35,261 bases of DNA from Schoenoplectus triqueter (taxonomy: Eukaryota; Streptophyta; Magnoliopsida; Poales; Cyperaceae). The translations under genes were made by a program, and so were the position numbers. The number at the start of each line of letters is the position of its first letter. Within the stretch, counting starts at the first letter, position 1. The DNA is taken from the NCBI GenBank assembly GCA_964058805.1, contig CAXKVV010000127.1, positions 1 through 35,261 on the forward strand, written 5' to 3'. Below the pieces are notes generated by a model. The model ran no database searches and was not told the DNA's origin. It was given only the letters and a program-made list of their open reading frames with translations. Below, one piece after another: positions 32,677-35,261 of the stretch.

Positions 32677-33971
32677 TATACAACAAATTGACTTTTTACG
32701 CGGAATTTATATATTGTACGTACTACGTAGTATGTTTAGATATTTTATTAGAAATGCCAAATATTTCTTCCGTTGAAAGTTCAATAAAAATAATAGCATG
32801 CTTTTGCTTCCCTATTGAGCTGGACTGAAAGTAACTTTTAGTATTCAAGGAATAATGCCCTACATTACATATATATTTGCAATTCGATCGTAAGATAAAT
32901 AGAAAACATTATATATATGGAATTAAGAAATCTTATCCATATCACAGATATTTTATAACTAAAATTTTATTAGATGTACCCTTGCAAACATTTATCAAAT
33001 ATACATACTACGAGCTATGGAACTACAGGAACTTTATAGATCCAAAGCATTTTTTTTTTCTAAAGACAATAAGTGAGAGATTACTACTTTTTAATGAAAT
33101 TCTAATATTATAATGTCTAGACGAAGTCAATAGTCACTTTAATTAACTGACTTGTGAAAGCGTTGGACCGCCTTTCCAAATTCCAATTTCTGATTTTTCT
33201 TTCCGGGACGTTCCCACCTTTCCATATTTATTTATTTCTTACTTTTTCAAATTAATAAGTATATATTTATATGGAGTATAGACGGTCCCTGTTAAGTGTT
33301 TAGCCGGATTTATTTTTTTATTTTTTTACTTTAAAAAAATTACCTAATCGAACTACCATATTAAAATTAGAAAGGTTTTTGGTCCCGTAGACATCATTAA
33401 GTATTACTTAAATGTTAATGATCGCCACGTAATTCTATTAGTATGCAATGATTGATGTTTAAGATTTGAAGCATCTTGTTTAGTACGCATTTTTTAAATC
33501 TTGAAGAATAAAATTGTACCAAACTGGTGCACTAGTCTATTTCGTAATCGCGTCTTGTGTATTTAGGGCTAATTTTTATTTTAATTTTACATTTTTGGAG
33601 TTGTTAGATTGGTGATTTAATACCAAAAAGCGTTGAGACTTGAGATGGAACTCTAATGGAGTACGACGTCACCATAGAAAATCCCAAAAGAAACGACAAA
33701 TGAATAAAAGCGAATATCTATATTTTTTGTTCAGAATTAATGTCAACTCAAGTCATGGGGGCTGTATTTATCCGAGACACTAACCCCATCCTGGATTTGG
33801 AAAATTTTAACAGCACATCTGTATTTTCTTCACGAATTAAAGAACATTGTATTTTCTTCACGAATTAAAGAACATATTAACATTGATTTGATTATATTGC
33901 CTATGTACTCTAGTAGGTGGGGAAGTTACAAGTTCTAGCACGTTAAACCTCCTTTTTGAAAAGAAAATTAT
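32677..33971. other. AT-rich intergenic region, no supported gene
   Basis: Open frame 32877-33113 is low-complexity AT translation. The only structure noted is a 28-bp tandem duplication at 33821-33875. Confidence 0.5.
33821..33875. repeat. 28-bp tandem duplication
   Basis: 'gtattttcttcacgaattaa' followed by 'agaacat' occurs at 33821-33848 and again directly at 33849-33875. Confidence 0.9.
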
Positions 33972-33974
33972 TTA

Positions 33975-34308
33975 GGGTATGTTTGGATGTCACGAGAATA
34001 GCAGAATAGTCGCTGTTCTCAGAATAGAAATAGTAACGGTATAACCAAATACAAATTTATTGTTCCGAAACAGTTAAAATAGCTGCTGTTCTGCTATTCT
34101 GAGGGGAGATGAAATAAGTGTTGTTCTTCTCAACTCTCCATTACTATTCCAAACAAACAATCCAAATAACATTCATACTGTTCGGAATAGCATCATATTT
34201 TTACTATCATCGCGCTAACCGAAAAATCACTATTTTTTTTACTATCCTCATTTACTATTCTCAATTTCTCTATTCTTATGCTATTCTTTGCACGATCCAA
34301 ACATACCC
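33975..34308. mobile_element. Tourist-like MITE (PIF-Harbinger), TTA TSD
   Basis: This 334-bp element has termini 'gggtatgtttggatg' and 'cgatccaaacataccc' and is flanked on both sides by TTA (33972-33974 and 34309-34311), the PIF-Harbinger target site. The interior repeats 'gaatagcagaatag', 'ctattct' and 'tactattc' motifs in both orientations. It is non-coding, so a 64-codon open frame across it (34118-34312) is spurious. Confidence 0.9.
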
Positions 34309-34311
34309 TTA

Positions 34312-34399
34312 GTTAATTAAGGGGCAAAAAAATAAAATGCAATACTGTACTTGCAATCTCTGTGCCAGACCGCCCCGTAATCGTTGTTCGAACATTGAA
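34312..34399. other. Short spacer between inverted MITE copies
   Basis: 88 bp of non-repetitive sequence, locally GC-richer (about 34363-34381), between the two oppositely oriented MITE copies. Confidence 0.5.
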
Positions 34400-34683
34400 C
34401 GATGCAAAGAATAGCGCGTGAGAAATTAAATAGTGATTTTTCGGTTAGCGTGATGATAGTAAAAAAATATTGTTATTTTAAATGGTAGAAATATTATTTG
34501 AATTGTTTATTTGAAATAGTAATGAAGAGTTAAAAAGAATAATAATAATTTTATCTTTTCCACGGAATAACAGAAAAGCAACTATTTTCACTATTTCGAA
34601 ACAATAGATTTGCGTTTGGATACAAAACTGCTATTTTTATTCCGAGAACAATAACTATTTTGCTATTTTTGTGCCATCCAAAA
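34400..34683. mobile_element. Inverted, end-truncated copy of the Tourist-like MITE
   Basis: Its plus strand matches the reverse complement of 33975-34308. 'aatagtgatttttcggttag' (~34429) mirrors sequence near 34216-34235, and 'tagtaatgaagagtt' and 'tttcgaaacaatag' mirror 'aactctccattacta' and 'attgttccgaaac'. The copy stops at 'gtgccatccaaa' without the final 'cataccc' and has lost its other terminus beyond 'cgatgcaaagaatag', so no target duplication remains. It is more diverged than the complete copy. Confidence 0.8.
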
Positions 34684-35261
34684 GAATAGTTGATGTGATA
34701 TATATGAGAGATTAGAAAACTTATTTTTTTTATGGAGTATAACTTAAGACATTTTGATTTATTTTATTAAGCATATTAGTGTTTTTTTTATTGAGAAACA
34801 ACACTTAAAATGTTATGTAGTTAAACTGAAAATTACAGAAAAAAAATGGAGTAAACAAAATGCGTTATTTTCCATAGGGGCTCACGAAGTTCCATTATTT
34901 CAATTTTGAATTCATAAATAATTGATGGATGCAGTATTCCTTTGTATCTTTCCATGTGCAGATAATGAAGGAACGACCCCATATAACACTGGACCCGATC
35001 ATATCAATTTCGCATGAATTCGTATCTTCTCTAGTGATGGAATGTTTCCAGTGCAGAGTACATGGATAATATTGTCTATTATTTGTTTAGGAAGAATCTT
35101 CCCCAGCAAGAGGTCAAGTATTTTGGAAGTCTTCCATTCAAGGGGGAAAAATAGAATTTGGGAAGTATAATACAAATGAAATCAATTACATCAACAGAAA
35201 TATGTGTAGGAACTTCAAAAAATATTTGGGATGCCTTTCTTTATTTATTTTGGGTGTTTTC
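34684..35261. other. Terminal spacer; possible retroelement fragment at the very end
   Basis: No supported gene. Near 35180-35240 one frame reads 'ITSTEICVGTSKNIWDAF', which resembles the 'TAKEIWDAL'-like block of Ty1/copia gag proteins. The match is short and the frame is interrupted on both sides, so it is only a hint of a retrotransposon fragment at the window edge. Confidence 0.3.

Noticed and set aside
32877..33113. 78-codon open frame
   Set aside because: Lys/Tyr/Ile/Phe-rich translation of AT-rich DNA without any recognised motif.

Overview
This 35.3-kb window looks like nuclear DNA from a flowering plant, most likely a eudicot. It is strongly AT-rich. It holds one spliced gene with plant-type introns (GT..AG, AT-rich) and a dense population of plant transposon families: hAT, Mutator/MULE, PIF-Harbinger/Tourist, CACTA and an Au-like SINE. 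No bacterial-type operon, CRISPR array, rRNA or convincing tRNA is visible.

The only gene that looks intact is on the minus strand, 19162 down to 15449. It is a five-exon cellulose-synthase-like C (CSLC) gene predicted to encode 676 residues. All four introns are phase 0 and all GT2 glycan-synthase motifs are present (LDDSDD, DAD, TVED, QQHRW). CSLC enzymes make the beta-1,4-glucan backbone of xyloglucan in the Golgi. The N-terminal and central signatures place this copy nearest the CSLC5/CSLC8 branch rather than CSLC4 or CSLC12. Upstream (19163 to about 19900) lies a GA/CT-rich leader and probable promoter.

Everything else is mobile-element sequence or unassigned AT-rich DNA. Left flank (1-15448): a foldback repeat at the window edge (1-211); a foldback MITE (507-1184) interrupted by a Mutator-type MITE (685-1071) with a perfect 10-bp target duplication; a second, uninterrupted copy of the same host MITE (10838-11128); an AT-rich element with a 9-bp duplication (2345-2678); a 701-bp Mutator-like element with about 130-bp inverted ends (6545-7245); a complete 616-bp hAT element (12577-13192); and a one-ended relative (13300-~13640).

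Right flank (19900-35261): a 567-bp hAT element (21975-22541) containing a SINE tail; a probable hAT remnant (23207-23571); a 3.4-kb MULE (23821-27261) whose MURA-type transposase is broken by many stops; two CACTA-type termini (about 28662 and 30375), the second preceded by nine 42-bp subterminal repeats; a 403-bp near-perfect hairpin MITE (29054-29456); another hAT element (30991-31670); two adjacent related foldbacks rich in CGCCACT/AGTGGCG palindromes (31884-32269 and 32304-32676); and an inverted pair of Tourist-like MITEs (33975-34308 and 34400-34683).

The picture is a single cell-wall biosynthesis gene in a transposon-rich intergenic landscape with visible layers of nesting. I found no clear sign of a wholly new gene system. 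The least familiar structure is the palindromic foldback pair near 32 kb.
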